Notes: generated from the letters alone by a model not told the origin. 64,000 nucleotides of DNA from Paramyrothecium sp. XJ0827 (GCA_020881915.1 JAJFPB010000004.1:2294001-2358000), one strand, 5' to 3'; positions 43,714 to 56,415 are shown, counted from the stretch's first letter. Numbers and translations: made by a program.

Positions 43714-44394
43714 CCACCTTCTACGGTCCACGAGCTGCTCAAATCTGATACAAACACCTGTGGTATGGCATCAATACTCAGCCTGGCCGGTGCAATGACG
43801 CTCAAACATAAGGACCGGCAAATAAGAGACTTGATATCTGTGTACATACTTCAAACTCTGCATATTTATTCTCCGGCATTCCGTTGTGCTTGTGTTTTGC
43901 GAGGCACAGCAAGCCAACCCGGACACAGCATGCCAAGTGCTGCTTGGTGCTTGAAATCATATGAAAAAGCCCATTTGTATGATACCTCAAGCGCAGACGA
44001 CATTCTAGCGGCATGCCGTACGAGGCGGCGGTGTTGTTCATGCAAATACATGTGCAACTTGAATATATGCCCGATGCCGTACGCCATGCGGAGTGCTCCT
44101 TGAATGAATTGAACGAGCCAAAGGCTTCTATTTTACAAAAGAGGAGAAATTAGATTCGTCTCGAAGTCTGTGACTAGCTGTAACATGATTCGGAACAAAA
44201 ACCCGGCAGCACAAACCGAAACCCTCTCTCGACATTCTGATCGAGCAAGCACCACAGCCCCGCCCCTTTTTGTCAACTTTCGAGAAACCAAGCAGTCATA
44301 TTCGGCCGCGTCCCAAGCCACAATTTTCATCGGTCTGTAATTTTTCCTGTAAGATCGTCCTGCCGTAGAGCCTAGGCGAAGCCCAGTGGGCCTT
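43714..44394. other. Convergent intergenic region
   Basis: 681 bp of shared 3' flanks between the oxidase and the secreted-protein gene. No gene or repeat is supported. Confidence 0.5.
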
Positions 44395-45106
44395 TTAGCA
44401 ATCCGGGTTGGCTTCGCCTGCCCACAGCTCGTAGTCGCCGTCGACGCGCAGCATGCCCTTGGCGACGTCGCTCTTGTTGTCCTCGCTGTACGTCTCGCAC
44501 CTCCTGGCGATGTCGATGACCTGCTGGCCTAGGCGGGCGCAGCGGATGCCCCATTTCTTCTTGCGCAGGTTGCAGAAGTAGACGGCGGTGTTGTAGGAGC
44601 ACGAGACGCGTGCGCACTTGCCCGCGTCGGCGCTGCAGGTGGCATCGCCGAGGGACTGCAGGTATCGGGCCTCGCGGGCGAGCTGGGAGACGGCGGCGTA
44701 GAACCAGCTCTCGGAGGGGTTGCAGTCAATGACGGGGTCGCCGCGCTTGAAGCTCTCGGGAAGGGCGAGGGAGCCGTGCTGTGGAGAGTAGCGGACCGGC
44801 GTGTAGTTTCGGTTGACGGTGAGAATCTGGAACATGATCTCCTACGGACTGGTTGTCAAAAAGGGCCATTCCCGTTCTCCTCCACCGATGGCGGCGAGGA
44901 AGATGCCTGCGTACCTCTGCAGTGCCGTTGAATTCCCACAGACGACCCCCTTCCACGACGGGCCCGACCCACGAGAGAGGAACAATGTCGCCGAGCGAGC
45001 GAGCACGACGGGCGCCGGATCCAGACTCTCGGCTTGGGATGGCGGAGCAGGTGTTGGCGAGCCCGCATATGAGGTAGGATAGGAGGATTGCCCCGTGTAG
45101 AAACAT
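44395..45106 (-). CDS. Cysteine-rich small secreted protein
   Basis: Exons 45106-44915 and 44841-44395; 73-base intron, phase 0; 212 residues. The signal peptide is clear: MFLHGAILLSYLICGLANTC, with cleavage expected near residue 20-23. The mature protein has at least eight Cys (DCNPSESW; ATCSADAGKC; VSCSYNTAVYFC; IRCARLGQ; RRCETY; NPDC end). The SCSYNTAVYFCN segment is the recurring core of a common fungal small-secreted-protein group of unknown function. No catalytic motif is seen. It may be an effector or an extracellular antimicrobial or binding protein; this is inference from size, secretion and Cys content only. Confidence 0.82.
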
Positions 45107-45740
45107 GACGGCGGCTGTTATCGGCAACTCGTGACCCGAAGACTAGGAGGAGTATCCGTCTCAAGTAGAGGAGGGAGAGAGGGGAGGTATAAAAAGAGCG
45201 TGAAGCGCAAATACCTCGTGGCGGGCGCTCAAGTGCGTGGTGTGTAGGAATAAAGGTGAAAAGAAAATTTCCCAAAGGCGAAGCGCGGGTGTGCTTTTCT
45301 GCTGTGCTCGCAGCTGTCCGCCTCGACTCGGCAGCTGTGAATCACAGCATCAGGCCACCCCCATTGTGCTGATGTGCCGGCCACTCAATACAATGAGTAG
45401 TGAGCCAAGATTAGGCAAGGTAGATGCATGGAAGCCCACAGAAGCAGCTCTCGTGTAAGCTTGGCGAACAGAGCTGCGACCTGCTCGTGAAGAGTTTGTC
45501 ATACCTCACCGGGGAATGCGGGAAGGCGATTAGCATCAACAGGCTTCGCTTCAGTCGGCGGCATCAGGTGCGCCGAGATACTCGGTTGTGTCACGCCCAA
45601 GGCCCAGTCAAGGTGCCTCGAGGCCTGGCCGGTTACGGAGAGTGAGGCTCAGAACAAGCCGTCGACCTCCGACTACCCGGCCTCGAGACATGCGGGCGAC
45701 CGAACTGCCAATTATCGTCTTCGTCTTGCCTTGTTCCCTC
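45107..45740. other. Intergenic, upstream of the secreted protein
   Basis: 634 bp upstream of the secreted-protein gene and 3' of the Zn2Cys6 gene. No further gene is supported. Confidence 0.5.
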
Positions 45741-48419
45741 TCACGGCTCCATGAAGCCCAAATGGTTCACAATCGTATTCCAGTCCCAATCTGGGTCCAT
45801 CCACAAGTTCGGATCAAACGCTTGAGCCATGCCCTCTGGTGGGCCGTGCCCCTGAATGGGCGTTGAGCCGGCTGGAATTGCACCGTTCCACGCACCCCCG
45901 TACGGGTCCGGAACACCAAGGACGCCGTTGGCGTAGTCGCTTTGCCCACTGGACGTCGCAGTGTCGATCGGAAGATTGTCGTTGAGGCTCGTCTTCTCGA
46001 TGCCCTCGGTGATCAGCTCGGCCCATCGCTCCAGGTTCGCTTTCGAGATGCTGACCCTGATTGCGCCCATTCCCCAAATGTTGGGGCTGACCCTGCCCGG
46101 ATCCACCGAGAGATCTTGTATGGCTGCGTTGACCTGCTCGAACCGAGCGATGATGGAGGAAATGAGCTCAGGAAAGTCGACTGAGAGCCCAGGCTGCGCC
46201 TCGATATGTGCTCGAAGCGTCGCGAGTTCCTGGGGCAGCCTGGGATCCGCCTCTCGTCGCGACGTCACCTGGCCAAAGGTGAACGGAAGCCTGGAAGCAC
46301 TTCGCATGGATCCAGGAACGCTCGACAAGGGAGTGACCCTGGTTGAGGATATTTGAGTCCCTCGCAGACAGTCGCCTACGGGATGGTCCATTGGCGGAGA
46401 ATCGAAATCCTTGCCCTTGTTTTTGAAAGCTTCCACCATGGCTCGCGGCGTCGTCAACTTCGTCCATCGCCCGAGCATGATGATCGCATAGGTCAACTGG
46501 GCCGCGGCTCCGGTGGCTTCTTGGTAAAAGTTGACAGCAGGCATCGACAGCCAGTGGTCGAACCACTTGACAAGGGCGTCTCGGCTCTTGCGTAGTTGAT
46601 CCAGCGGCGAGGCCTGGGCCGTCTCGTTGGCAGCTATCGCGTCGCAAAGGGCGGAAATGGTTGATGGATCAACTATAGGCGGCTCATAAAGGTTCAGTGC
46701 AGTCGTATTGAGGTGTATTTGAATCACCGCTTGTGAATGTCAGCGTCAAGTCGCATCGCCCAGGTAGGGAGGGTTATCTACCGTCACTCTGCAATTCGAG
46801 AGGTATGCTGGCAAGGAGCTGTTCATACTCGAGCTGGAAAGCGGCAATGCTTCCGGCTCTAGCAATTACGTCCGGCCTATCAACATCCTCCAAGTCCGTG
46901 TCTGTGCAGTTCAGGTGCGCAATTCGGTGGCTCAGACACTGGATTCGAACCAGTTGAACGAGCTTCCTGTCCGTCTCGAGCTCTGCGCTCGACTCCAGCG
47001 CCCGCAAACACTCGTCGAGATACCGGGTATGCGTCATCGGTTCCATCCTCCAGAAACCCCTTGAACACCTGTGCCGCTGATTAGCTGTCTGGTGGCAGTG
47101 ACTAAAGGATGAGGCCAAGCTTACACCGATGCTAGGTACCAAATACCAGCATACGCCCGCCGTTCTTCATTTGTTCGAGGGTTGGTCTCCGAAGCCTTCA
47201 TAAAACGTAGTCCTATCCGCTCCTGGATCATCGGACGCCTCGTCAGGCCAAGCTGCGAGACAAGTGCGCTGGCAAGCCCTATGAGATTTCCCAGTTGCGA
47301 ATGTGCGCAGAAGTGATACGGGTACCACTGTATGATGACAATGAGACCCAGCAGAAGATCTAGGGACCTTTCCGAACGAATGAGCATGCGGTCGCCAATG
47401 TACTTCATCAGATGATACATCTGTGCCCTCATGGACCTGAGGCTGCGATACGAGGCCACCATCCGTATCGCGGCCATGAGAAAAGGCCTCGTGGCTTTGA
47501 GATCGGCAGCAGTGACCTCGGGATCTACAATGACGAAAGGACAGACATCTTGGAGGTCTTCACGGAAGATGTTCAAGAGAGCATCATCATTGCCTGGCGG
47601 TGGAGGTGCTTCGATGCCGTCTGATCGGCAGATGCAGGAGGCCGGGGCCATCGAGTTGTACGTAGATGGGATGCTCCATGTCTGAGAATCTGTAGAGATG
47701 CCCAGGGACTCGGGAGAGCTTGCAGACACCGATCGATGAGCGGAGAGGACCGACGACAGCTCTTCGGAAAGAGCATTAGTGTCCGATGCCGAGCCAGCGT
47801 TTGGTATGCCTCCGGACTGCTTGAGGAGGCTGTAGAGGCCGTTCAGCTTTTCTTCGATCTGGGCCGTCTTCCTATTTCAGGGGTTAATGGTTATGCCCCA
47901 AGGCCAAGGAGCCCTCTCCGCATCGACAGCCGACTTTCTAAGGCGTCAACATGCTATGCCAAGGTGCATGGCATGTCTCCATACGGCTCCCCGTGCCGTC
48001 CACGGCTGCGGAAAGGGGCCATCCTGAGCAAGGGTGGGGAACGACTCACGACGGCTTGACCGTTCGTTTCTTCCGCGGGCGGTGGATCTGGTCAGTACAG
48101 TCCTTCAGGAGCCTCTCACACCTACACAGAGTTAGCTCAAGGAGATCGTGTTTAGATTCGGTATCTTGGGTTTTAAAGGTTCGAAGCTTGAGCAGGGCGA
48201 GTGTAAGTGGCGGCGGTTGGCCCCAAGCATCAACACAGCCGAACTGGTCAAGACATCCAAGACGAACGAAAACAAAGCGAACCAAAGTACGCACCTATCA
48301 CATTTGGATCCGCGGGAAGCATTGGTTCTGAGACACTTGGCTTTTGCAGCAGCGCATGTTCCACACGCCGCTCCCCACCTGGCTGTAGGAAGTCTGGGTC
48401 TGGGGGGGATGTTGGCCAT
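45741..48419 (-). CDS. Zn2Cys6 transcription factor with MHR domain
   Basis: Exons 48419-48295, 48121-48050, 47871-47125, 47068-46782 and 46729-45741; introns 173, 178, 56 and 52 bases; 739 residues. The zinc cluster is built across intron 1: C19-x2-C22-x6-C29-x10-C40-x2-C43-x6-C50, with a longer middle loop than usual. A basic linker (RPRKKRTVKPS) and a short coiled coil (KTAQIEEKLNGLYSLLK) follow. The fungal middle homology region spans roughly residues 150-480 (FLMAAIRMVASY; LLLGLIVIIQWYPYHF; GLTRRPMIQER). The C-terminus ends DWNTIVNHLGFMEP, a possible acidic/aromatic activation segment. It could control the adjacent secreted protein or oxidase; this is inference from position. Confidence 0.9.
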
Positions 48420-49483
48420 TTTGCGGATAACGGCTTCGCCAATCCAATTCCGGCAACAGGGTATCAAAAGCAACGACAAGCTCGCAAAGATGATACAGGC
48501 AGTCGGTATGCACTGGAGGGGAGGAGAAGGAGAAAAGGCAAGCTTTCCGGCTCCGTCGGACTTTTCTCTTTTTCTTTCTCAAATGGCCTCCCTGTAAGGG
48601 TCCATCCTACACTGGTTAGGTAGCCCGGTAATTACTCGCAACTCGGCTTCATATACTCTGTAGGGCTGTGACTTGATTATCAAGGGCGTGGAGCCCGGAT
48701 GGTTGGAACGGCGTTTATGGTAAATGCCGATCCTAGAGGATTGCCTGGAGGTTGTGGTTGGCTAGACGAATGGACAACATACCCTGGTCTCTCTGTGGTC
48801 CACGGATAGCTGTCCCTAAGCTTGGAGCTGGGTGTCGTCACGGGGAACTGGCATTGCTAAGATTCACTGCCAGATTCCATTTCGAAATAATGCTGGAAAC
48901 TCTCCATCTTGTCACGATAAACAAAGTCGAATTCAGAAGAATCGGAGGAGTTTCGTCGACTTTCAACATCCCGCTCCTGCGTATACCACACTATTACAAC
49001 ACTGGTGGGCCAAGTTTGCCGCGCTGGCACCAAAGGATTGCAGGGGCTCGGCTGCGCTTGCTGATCAGGCACTGTGCGGAAGAAGCGCTCGTGCTCAGCC
49101 CCCTTGAGTGATGCTTATGCTGACGTCTACACTTACACGGCCTCCATGGCGCTGCCTGCGAGGCATATATGGCTCAGTAATTCATTGGTCACTGTCTCGA
49201 TCCTTGAACTATAGTGCTAATTACGGCAACACCAATTTGTGTCGCTCTCTCAAGGCGCAAGGAGAAAAAAACATAGGATTCTAAAAACTCAACTGCTAGT
49301 AGCTTTAGTGGACGAAGCCGTGGAGGCCCGTCACCGAACGACGCCATATATCGATACACCCTATATGATACACTTCATTCCCGGAAGTGGTGGTTGCAGC
49401 ATTGCCTTGAGCCGCATCAGCTTCCTCCCTACCCCAGAAGACTGCGTAGCGTTCCCTTCTCGTAACTTGCTTGATTGTCTCGT
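48420..49483. other. Intergenic, upstream of the Zn2Cys6 gene
   Basis: 1.06 kb between the regulator (start 48419, minus) and the 3' end of the Vps3844 gene. Short open frames (for example 48752-49111) look non-coding. Confidence 0.5.
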
Positions 49484-50698
49484 TTACTTCGACCTGGTCA
49501 CTCCAGCGCCAATAACACCAGGCAGCTTCTCCTCGCCCACGCTGAAGAGCATGCCGATACTCAAGGACAGAATGCCCACCATGGCAAGTGTGAATCCAGC
49601 AAACAGCCAGAAGGGCACGCTGATATCCTTCTTCGAGCACGTACTACCAGCCCAGGTGGTCACGCCACCCCTATTGCCCTTATCATTCTTATCACCCGTG
49701 GTCTTTTTGCAGTGGCACGCGAAGCAGACATCCTTGCCGCTTGTTCCGTCAGAGTTGGCGTACCTGTCCAGGCACTCTCCATGCCCGGAGCAGTTACGCG
49801 TGGCATTAGAGCAGCTCTCCTGAGAGGTGAAGCAGGCAGGAATAGGCTCCTTTGATGCAAAGAAGACAGGTGGCTCAGACGCAGGAGACGTCTCACTGGT
49901 CGAAGCTGATTCCTCCTCGTGATGAGTGGCGATGGGTTGCTCCGCCTGACGGCGACGAAGCTCCTGCGGCTTACCAGACCAGGAATTGACACTGGAGCCC
50001 TCCGCAACGTACGGCAGCAGTACGACAGTCGTCTCCATCTCGCCATTCTTGGCAAGCTGTTCCAGACTCTTCAAGTTGGACTGGAGATCCTTCAGGGCAG
50101 AAGGAGCCTAAAAGAGCCAGAGATGTCAGCACGTTGCCTGTCAAGATCCAAGCAAATGTATTACCTTAGAGATATCATATCGCGCAACGGTTGCCTTGCC
50201 GCTCCAGCACTGCTCCTCGAAAGGATTGGCCACCTGGCTCAGCGAGCACTTGTGCTCCTTTGTCACTCCAGCGTTGTAGAAATCGACCTTAAAAAGCTTG
50301 TCGTGAGCGCTGGCCGAGGGAGGGTTCGAGATGGTGAAAGCAGGTGAGTCGAACGCGTCCTCGGCTTCCTTGATCTGCTCCTCCGTCATGCCCTCCAGCA
50401 TCACTACCAGTTGACTCGGCGAGGACTCGCCGTCGCTGAACAGGGGTGAGCCCGTCCTCGCGTAGTCATTGAGCAGTGCGACGACATCCTCGGCATCTGC
50501 ATCGTTGGGTAGGTCTTTGATGGATGGTCCCTTGCCAGCGGGAGCTAGTCGTTGGAGGAGGATGAGGCGTGCGACGCTTCGGGAGATGGCGGGCGATGAT
50601 GTCGTCTTTGGCGAGGGGAGCATGTAAACTTGTGCTGCCTGTTGTGCAGCTGCTGCGCAGCCCACGAGGGCCGCGGTGATTCCAGCGCTGAGCTTCAT
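49484..50698 (-). CDS. Vps3844-family (DUF3844) membrane protein
   Basis: Exons 50698-50165 and 50107-49484; 57-base intron, phase 0; 385 residues. The signal peptide is MKLSAGITAALVGCAAAAQQ. The luminal part has the family sequence with an EGF-like Cys cluster near residues 280-345 (ACFTSQESCSNATRNCSGHG; ECLDRYANSD; CFACHC; GSTCSK). A single membrane span (SVPFWLFAGFTLAMVGILSL) lies near the C-terminus, leaving a short cytosolic tail. Family members are fungal type I membrane proteins in the ER/vacuolar pathway, named for a proposed role in vacuolar sorting; a biochemical function is not established. Its start faces the mitochondrial-type gene at 51180. Confidence 0.9.
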
Positions 50699-51179
50699 GA
50701 TGGCTGTTTATCGACGAAGCTGTGATGGTTTGCTAGCAGCTTAGCCAGCTTCGAACGTCACCAGCCTGGTTCTGTTTCGTGACAAGGGGCAGCGAGGTTA
50801 GCACGTGTCGGAGCTCTCGGCGGTAGCAATGTTCCGGTACACAGTGGTTTCCCAGTGGCCAATGGTGTTTGCACTGTCCTTGCCTGCCTTCCACACACTC
50901 CTCAGTACAGTGACACAATACCGCGATTGACACAGTCCCCACTGTCCTTCATTCGTCATCTCAGGCCATCGTACCGTATCTGAACGTGCCTTTCTAAAGT
51001 AGGGACATATACTTCAGGCTTCTGTTTGAACTTGCCGCATTTCAAACTCCCGAGACATGCGGTCGCGGCGTTGATGGTTTGCCCCGTCCCGTAGCTCACT
51101 AGTGGTAGCACTTTCATCTTCTTCTCTCTACTTCTTTTCGTTCTCTTGCCTCCTTTTTTCCAGAGTCTCGTAACGCGAT
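50699..51179. promoter_or_regulatory. Divergent intergenic region
   Basis: 481 bp between two start codons. A tRNA-like A-box stretch near 51090-51120 is not followed by a B box and is not called. A CT-rich tract precedes the gene at 51180. Confidence 0.5.
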
Positions 51180-52612
51180 ATGTTGCGACAGGCCGTCGCT
51201 GCGAGACGTCCCATCACCGGTTTCGCAATACAAAGACTTCCCATCCGAACACCCTCCTCGACCCTCCAACTTGCCGCGCAGCGAATCCCTCGTCGATCGA
51301 TTCCCTCCTCTTTACGTCAGGCCTCATTCCTGCCATGGCGAACGCAGGTGATGCGGCCGGCGCCGCCTGTGTATTTCGCGAAACCGCGCCGATGGCCAAC
51401 GAGACAACAAGTTAGGCGAAAGCTAGGGTACATAACATTCTACTCCCTCTCGCTGGGCAGAACTAACCTCGCCAGGTATTTTATGCTAGCTGGCGTTATT
51501 TACTACATGTGCTGGCAGATCTGGGCTTCCTTTGTACTCGATTCCCTACTCGACTGGCTCGACGAACTGGAAGTGAACCTGTCGGATAAGGAGAAGCAGG
51601 AATTGGAGGGACTAGAGGAAGAACCTCTGTTCTTCTTACCCTTCCCCTTTGGCATCCAGGTCGTTGAACAACCACCTTACAAAGGCTCCGATCCAGAGTG
51701 GCAGATGTTCGTGAAGGTGAACAAGGATCAAAAACTGCAAAAGGAGATAAGGCGTACGTTGTTACATTCTTTTGAAGACTTTAGGCATTTCAGGCTTGCT
51801 AAATATCGCAGTTGAACTCACGGAAATAATTCGAAGGAGCGCCGAGAGGAACCCGGGGCTCCTAACTCTCCTCGGCAAGGACACAAAGGTGAAGAAGTTC
51901 TGGCTAGATATCATCTACCCTCGTGCTCCCCCGCCAAAGCACTACCTTTCTGGGTAAGTCGAGTTGTCTGGGCTCAACGACGCTTGCGGTACGCTAATTC
52001 CTGGGCAGCCTCATCATCGACGATGATGGCATCTTTTGGGGCGATAGGCCCGTGGACACACTGGCTGCGAAGCAGATCGATGCTGCTATCTATCCTAAAG
52101 CCGTAGTCCTAACCGCATGGACTTTCGTCAACTCGTTGTTTACCTCAACTATGCAAGACATTGCCGAGGCGTTGGGTATCAGGACCACAGAGTCTTCCGA
52201 GGTCAGTTGGCAGTCAGTGGCGATGGATCGATTGAGAGGGGGCCTCGGCTCCGCAAACGATGAAGCTGTGAAGGTCTCAGACCAAACCGACAAATCGGCA
52301 CCTCTAGGCCTTCCCATGGGAACCAACTCCGCCCTATCGAATCCCCTCCTTCCTGAGTTTCAAGGTGACGCTCGCATACAGGCTGCCATGAGAGCCGCAG
52401 CCGTCACCTTTGTCAAGAACTGGCGTCCCTCCCCGGCGCCGCCTGCGCGCGGCTGCATCCGTGTTGACGGTGTTGTGGAGCTGCAGGGCAAGAGAGCGCT
52501 ACTGGCGGTATACGTGCTTGGGTGGTACGATCCGAACCAGAAGAAGTACGTGGCGGTCGAGAGCAAGGTGAAACACTTGCTGCCACTGAGCCAGAACCCG
52601 GCCAAGGGCTAG
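51180..52612 (+). CDS. Mitochondrial-type protein of unknown function
   Basis: Exons 51180-51753, 51812-51953 and 52009-52612; introns 58 and 55 bases; 439 residues. The first 80 residues are Arg/Ser/Pro-rich without acids (MLRQAVAARRPITGFAIQR), a typical mitochondrial presequence. A membrane helix (ARYFMLAGVIYYMCWQIW) is near residue 105. After it is an acidic segment (LDELEVNLSDKEKQELEGLEEE) and a soluble domain with FPFGIQVVEQPPYKG and, near the C-terminus, LLAVYVLGWYDPNQKKYVAVESK. I do not recognise the family; it looks like a conserved inner-membrane protein of filamentous ascomycetes. Targeting is inference. Confidence 0.85.
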
Positions 52613-53177
52613 ATCTCTGTGTAATTTGCTGTTTTAGCTTTCGAATCGGGGGTTGCATGGCCGAGGCGCTCGCTCTGTGATTTTGGATCGGCGCTTATGG
52701 GCTTGTGTGACATGATACCATCGGATTAGCGAAATAAATACACTTTTTTGAACATTACCTGCCTTTCGTTGTTGGACAAATCGAGCAGATCCATTCTTTC
52801 CTCGCCAGTGCATAGAATGAAGCCCGTGGGTTTTACAAAGCGTTTTAATGCCTTATAGGCCCAAGACATACGGCTACGTGTGTAAATGGAGACGTAATCG
52901 TATGTTCAAGAAAGCACCTAGCAATAGCAATTTGTTTGGGTTGGCACTCCAGACAGGCCTAAAGAAAGATAAGTTAAAAACAAAGCACAAGCCGCTCCAA
53001 TTCCGAGCCTTGATTGTAAACCTTTCATAATAAGCGCAACTATTCAAACCCGTGATACCTAGACAGTACACTCTGTAGAGCCGGCCTCATAATCCATATA
53101 CTCCTGCATGTGGCAAGTCATTCAGAATTTCAGTAAACCCACGAAAGGCTCGCAGTTCATGCATCCAGAGAACCACA
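52613..53177. other. Convergent intergenic region
   Basis: 565 bp, moderately AT-rich shared 3' flanks. Nothing else is supported. Confidence 0.5.
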
Positions 53178-55596
53178 TCAAGGCCTCAAAACATTGATAT
53201 ACACCGTAAAGACCTCGAGTTCCGCATCGGCCTCCCCTTGTACTCGTTCACTACGCGGGATGGCAGCGATGAGGTGCGCTTCAATAACGTTGACTCCCGG
53301 ATGAAGCATCACGTCGAACACGCGCTCTTGGGGCGACTGGTGGGGTATTTGATGGTGGGACATCTTCAATGGTTGCTTATCGATGAGAGCCCAAAAGTTG
53401 TACTGGCGGTCATGCAGAAAATCAGGCAGTGTTGGCACAATGAGAACGCGCGTGTGGCTGGCAGGAATGTTGACCGTTGCGGACTGCTGCATCTCCTTCC
53501 TGTCAGGCAGCACATTGACCAACAAGTTGGAGTCAACTTGGATGCTCGGGTGTGCATGTATGCGCAGGCTTGAAATCAGTGCGTCATTGATGCCTGCTCG
53601 TCGTTAGCAAAGTAAGGTTAGTTAGCAGGAATACAAGGAACGTACTTTTGCCAGCGGCGCGAAGACGCTTCTGTTCAACGGCTCCATTGACTGCTGGATT
53701 GGCTTGCTGGGGCTGCGGCGGTAATGATGGAGTAATGGGCTTGGGCGTTGTCACCGAGGTCTGACCAAGTGTAGGTGTTGGTATCTGTGGAGGGATAGCA
53801 GGAGACATGCGAGCACTCTCCTCAGCCTTGAGCATTGGCTGGACAGATGGGCTCGGCGATGCCACAACAGACGCACTGCGTGTTTTGACAAGCTGGATGG
53901 GTTGGGGGGCACCCGAGATCCCCTTTTCTGCCTCTTGTCCGTTTATCGAGTCTGTTACTTGAGCAGTTTGCGCTGCTGGAGAATCCGCCGAGCCACCACG
54001 GCCACCGACATGAATGGTGATCTTTTTCGACGAGCTTGGAGGCTCGGCAGCTTGGCCAACTTTCAACTTGATCTTCGGCTGCGTAGGCTCTGGGACGGCC
54101 GCCTGCGCCTCTTTGAAATGCTTGTAAAAGATTTTCTGCACGAATAGTCAGCAGCAGTCGTAGCCAATATTTAGTAGACGCTCAGCTAACCTCTAGCTCC
54201 TGGGCAAGTGCGTATATTTCGCTGTCTTCTTCATTGTAGAAGTATGCATTCGTCCAGAGAAGCGTTGACTTCTCCTCAAAAGCCGCCCATGTCTTAAACT
54301 CGGTCACGCCTGTTGGGTCGCCACGTCCCTGAACGCCCTTGACAATCTTTTGGAGTTTCTTCAAGGAGATTGGATCTGTGACGATTTTGTAATAATCCTT
54401 CAACGCCCTCGGTGGCAGGTTGATGAACGGTTCGAAATAAGCGTCATCGTATCTGGAACAGTTAGCAAATCACTTGACCAGGTCAAATGATGCACTCACT
54501 CTGGCTCCTGATGTCGGATTAGCTCCTCCACGATCTTTTCCTGGGCTTGCTGGAAGGTGAGTCCCTTGTATGGGACGCCCTCATATTGGTGGTCGGGTCG
54601 ACTTGGCGGATTTGATGTGCGCGGGCTATTTTGTGCCTGGTGTGAATTTCTAGGCTGACGGCCGGACCCTCTGCGTTTTAGCACAATAGACCTTCTTCGT
54701 GAACTTGGCTCCTCGTCTTCCTCATCCTCGTCCTCGGCCTCTTCATCGTCCTCGCCTTCGGCATCCTCTTGGTCATCTTCGTTTTCCTCGTCGCCCTCAG
54801 CATCTTCATCTCCGTTATTGCCGCCTTCCTCATCTTCTGCGCCTTCCTCTTCATCCGCTTCGCCCTCGTTCTCCGGTGGCAAGGGTGTGGGCATCGCTTG
54901 ATATGCGCGGTTAACGTACGCAGGATTCGTCTTGGTCATGTAGTTGCTCAATGCCTTCCGCACGCGCTCGGCATCGTCGAATACTTGAGAAGATCGAGGA
55001 TAGAATTCTTTGGCATTCGCAATCATCCGCTTAAAATAACTCTCAAGTTCAGCCAGGGTGCTGAAATCGCCCTTGTTGAGTTTGTCCTCTATGATCTTCA
55101 GGGATATCGGCAGTCGCGTTTGTTTGTAATAGTCTGCATTGCCCTCTCGAGGAACCAAATCTTCAAAGTAGGTTGCAACAGGACGCCCACTAAAGTAGTC
55201 GAGTCAGAGAGTCTAGGAGAGCAAGGAAGCGGATCGCATAGAGCATACCTTTTGTCGGCTGTCCGTCGAATCTGCTCCAGAAAGCTGAGCCCATACGCAG
55301 TTGTCGACTCTCGCGTCTCGCCCTTGGACAAATCGAACTCCTAAAATGGCGGCCAATGTGTAAGTGAGTGATGCAATATTGATTTCGGTTAGGGTCAGGT
55401 ATATTTGACCAAAATCACAGCACAGTGAAACAGAGATTGTTTGCATCGCGTCAACTGTGTCCGAAGACGCGCAGATTGAAAGACATATGCTGCCATTGCT
55501 GAGATGAGGAAGTCTTACTGCAAGCTTGCGCCGCTTGGATGACCGATCGTCTGTTTCCGTCGCCGCGGATCCGTTCGCTTTTCTTTTGCTATCCAT
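53178..55596 (-). CDS. RSC4: RSC chromatin-remodelling subunit Rsc4 (tandem bromodomain)
   Basis: Subunit of the RSC nucleosome remodeller that binds acetylated histone H3 tails. Six exons (55596-55519, 55340-55249, 55189-54500, 54452-54191, 54135-53646, 53593-53178); introns 47-59 bases plus one of 178; 675 residues. Bromodomain 1 covers about residues 35-150 (ATYFEDLVPREGNADYY; FYPRSSQVFDDAERV). A 55-residue Glu/Asp tract follows (about 160-215). Bromodomain 2 is at about 250-370 (FINLPPRALKDYYKIVTDP; NAYFYNEEDSEIYALA). A Ser/Pro/Thr-rich linker leads to a C-terminal folded region (HTRVLIVPTLPDFLHDRQYNF). The C-terminal region matches fungal Rsc4 rather than other bromodomain proteins. Confidence 0.9.
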
Positions 55597-56415
55597 GCTC
55601 AATTCCTATGGCTCCTGCGTCGCCGAGCGCATCACAGAAACCAATTGAGGAGACTCTAGCACGATAGCTTGGGTCGGTGCAATTGCAGGACGGGGCTCGA
55701 GCTTGCACAGCTTTCGAATGCAGCTTGCAATTGAGGTTCGACGCGTGATGACCCAGGCCGTCGCGTCGGCAGAGTGATGTCGGGGCGTCCCGGGGGCGTT
55801 GGTCGATACCAAGTCGCGACTTGGATGCAATGGGTCATGCAGACGGCACGAGCAGCTTGCGACTCCGATAATGCGTTTCCCGCGCGCCGTCGTGGTGGAT
55901 TATTAGTCTGAGCAGCGACCGGGTTATTTTTTGGGGCGAGTTCCTGGTGGTTCGGCTTTTCGCAGTGGCAGGGCGGGAAATGCGGTACCTTGTTGAGGTA
56001 GCTCCTGCGCCATGCCTGAAGCAGGATATTTAGCTTACTCAGGCATCAAGGCAGAAAAGAAGCTAAGTTAGTAGGTACATGTGCTGGTGATTTTCTTGGG
56101 GAGGTACCTAAGGCAGCTCAGGAGCTCCCTTCATGTGTAGAGGGGGCCTGTAGTGTCTCTAGGTATCTTAGGTACTGGGCGGGACCAGCGCTGGCTGAGC
56201 GCTGAGCGCCGGGTGCTTGGACTCCAGCACCCCACAGAGAGTACCGCCAGACCCTGTTATACGTGCAGCTGTGGTGAGTTCAAGGCGGTGCTAATCTGCG
56301 TGCGGACGAAGCGGTTCGTCTCGGCATGATGCCAACAGCGGGCTGCTCGGAATTTTCACCGTTGCGCCGCTCTCGACTTTTCTCATAGTTGTTGCTCCAT
56401 CACATTGACAGCATC
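55597..56415. promoter_or_regulatory. Divergent intergenic region RSC4/Maf with TACCTAAGG-type motifs
   Basis: 819 bp. It holds three copies of imperfect GGTACCTaAGG/AGGTATCTTAGG motifs at 55985-56003, 56101-56113 and 56161-56175. No further gene is supported. Confidence 0.5.

Noticed and set aside
46930..46960. Reverse B-box-like string (GGATTCGAACC)
   Set aside because: It lies inside a well-supported exon of the Zn2Cys6 gene and has no partner A box.
32256..48419. A complete secondary-metabolite cluster
   Set aside because: Oxidases and a regulator are present but no PKS, NRPS, terpene synthase or transporter, and housekeeping splicing genes interrupt the stretch.
49239..49823. 194-codon plus-strand open frame
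   Set aside because: Overlaps the Cys-rich and membrane part of the Vps3844 gene on the other strand, which is the better supported reading.
51090..51120. tRNA-like A-box stretch (TAGCTCACTAGTGGTAG)
   Set aside because: No B box (GGTTCGANTCC) follows within tRNA distance and no acceptor stem pairs.
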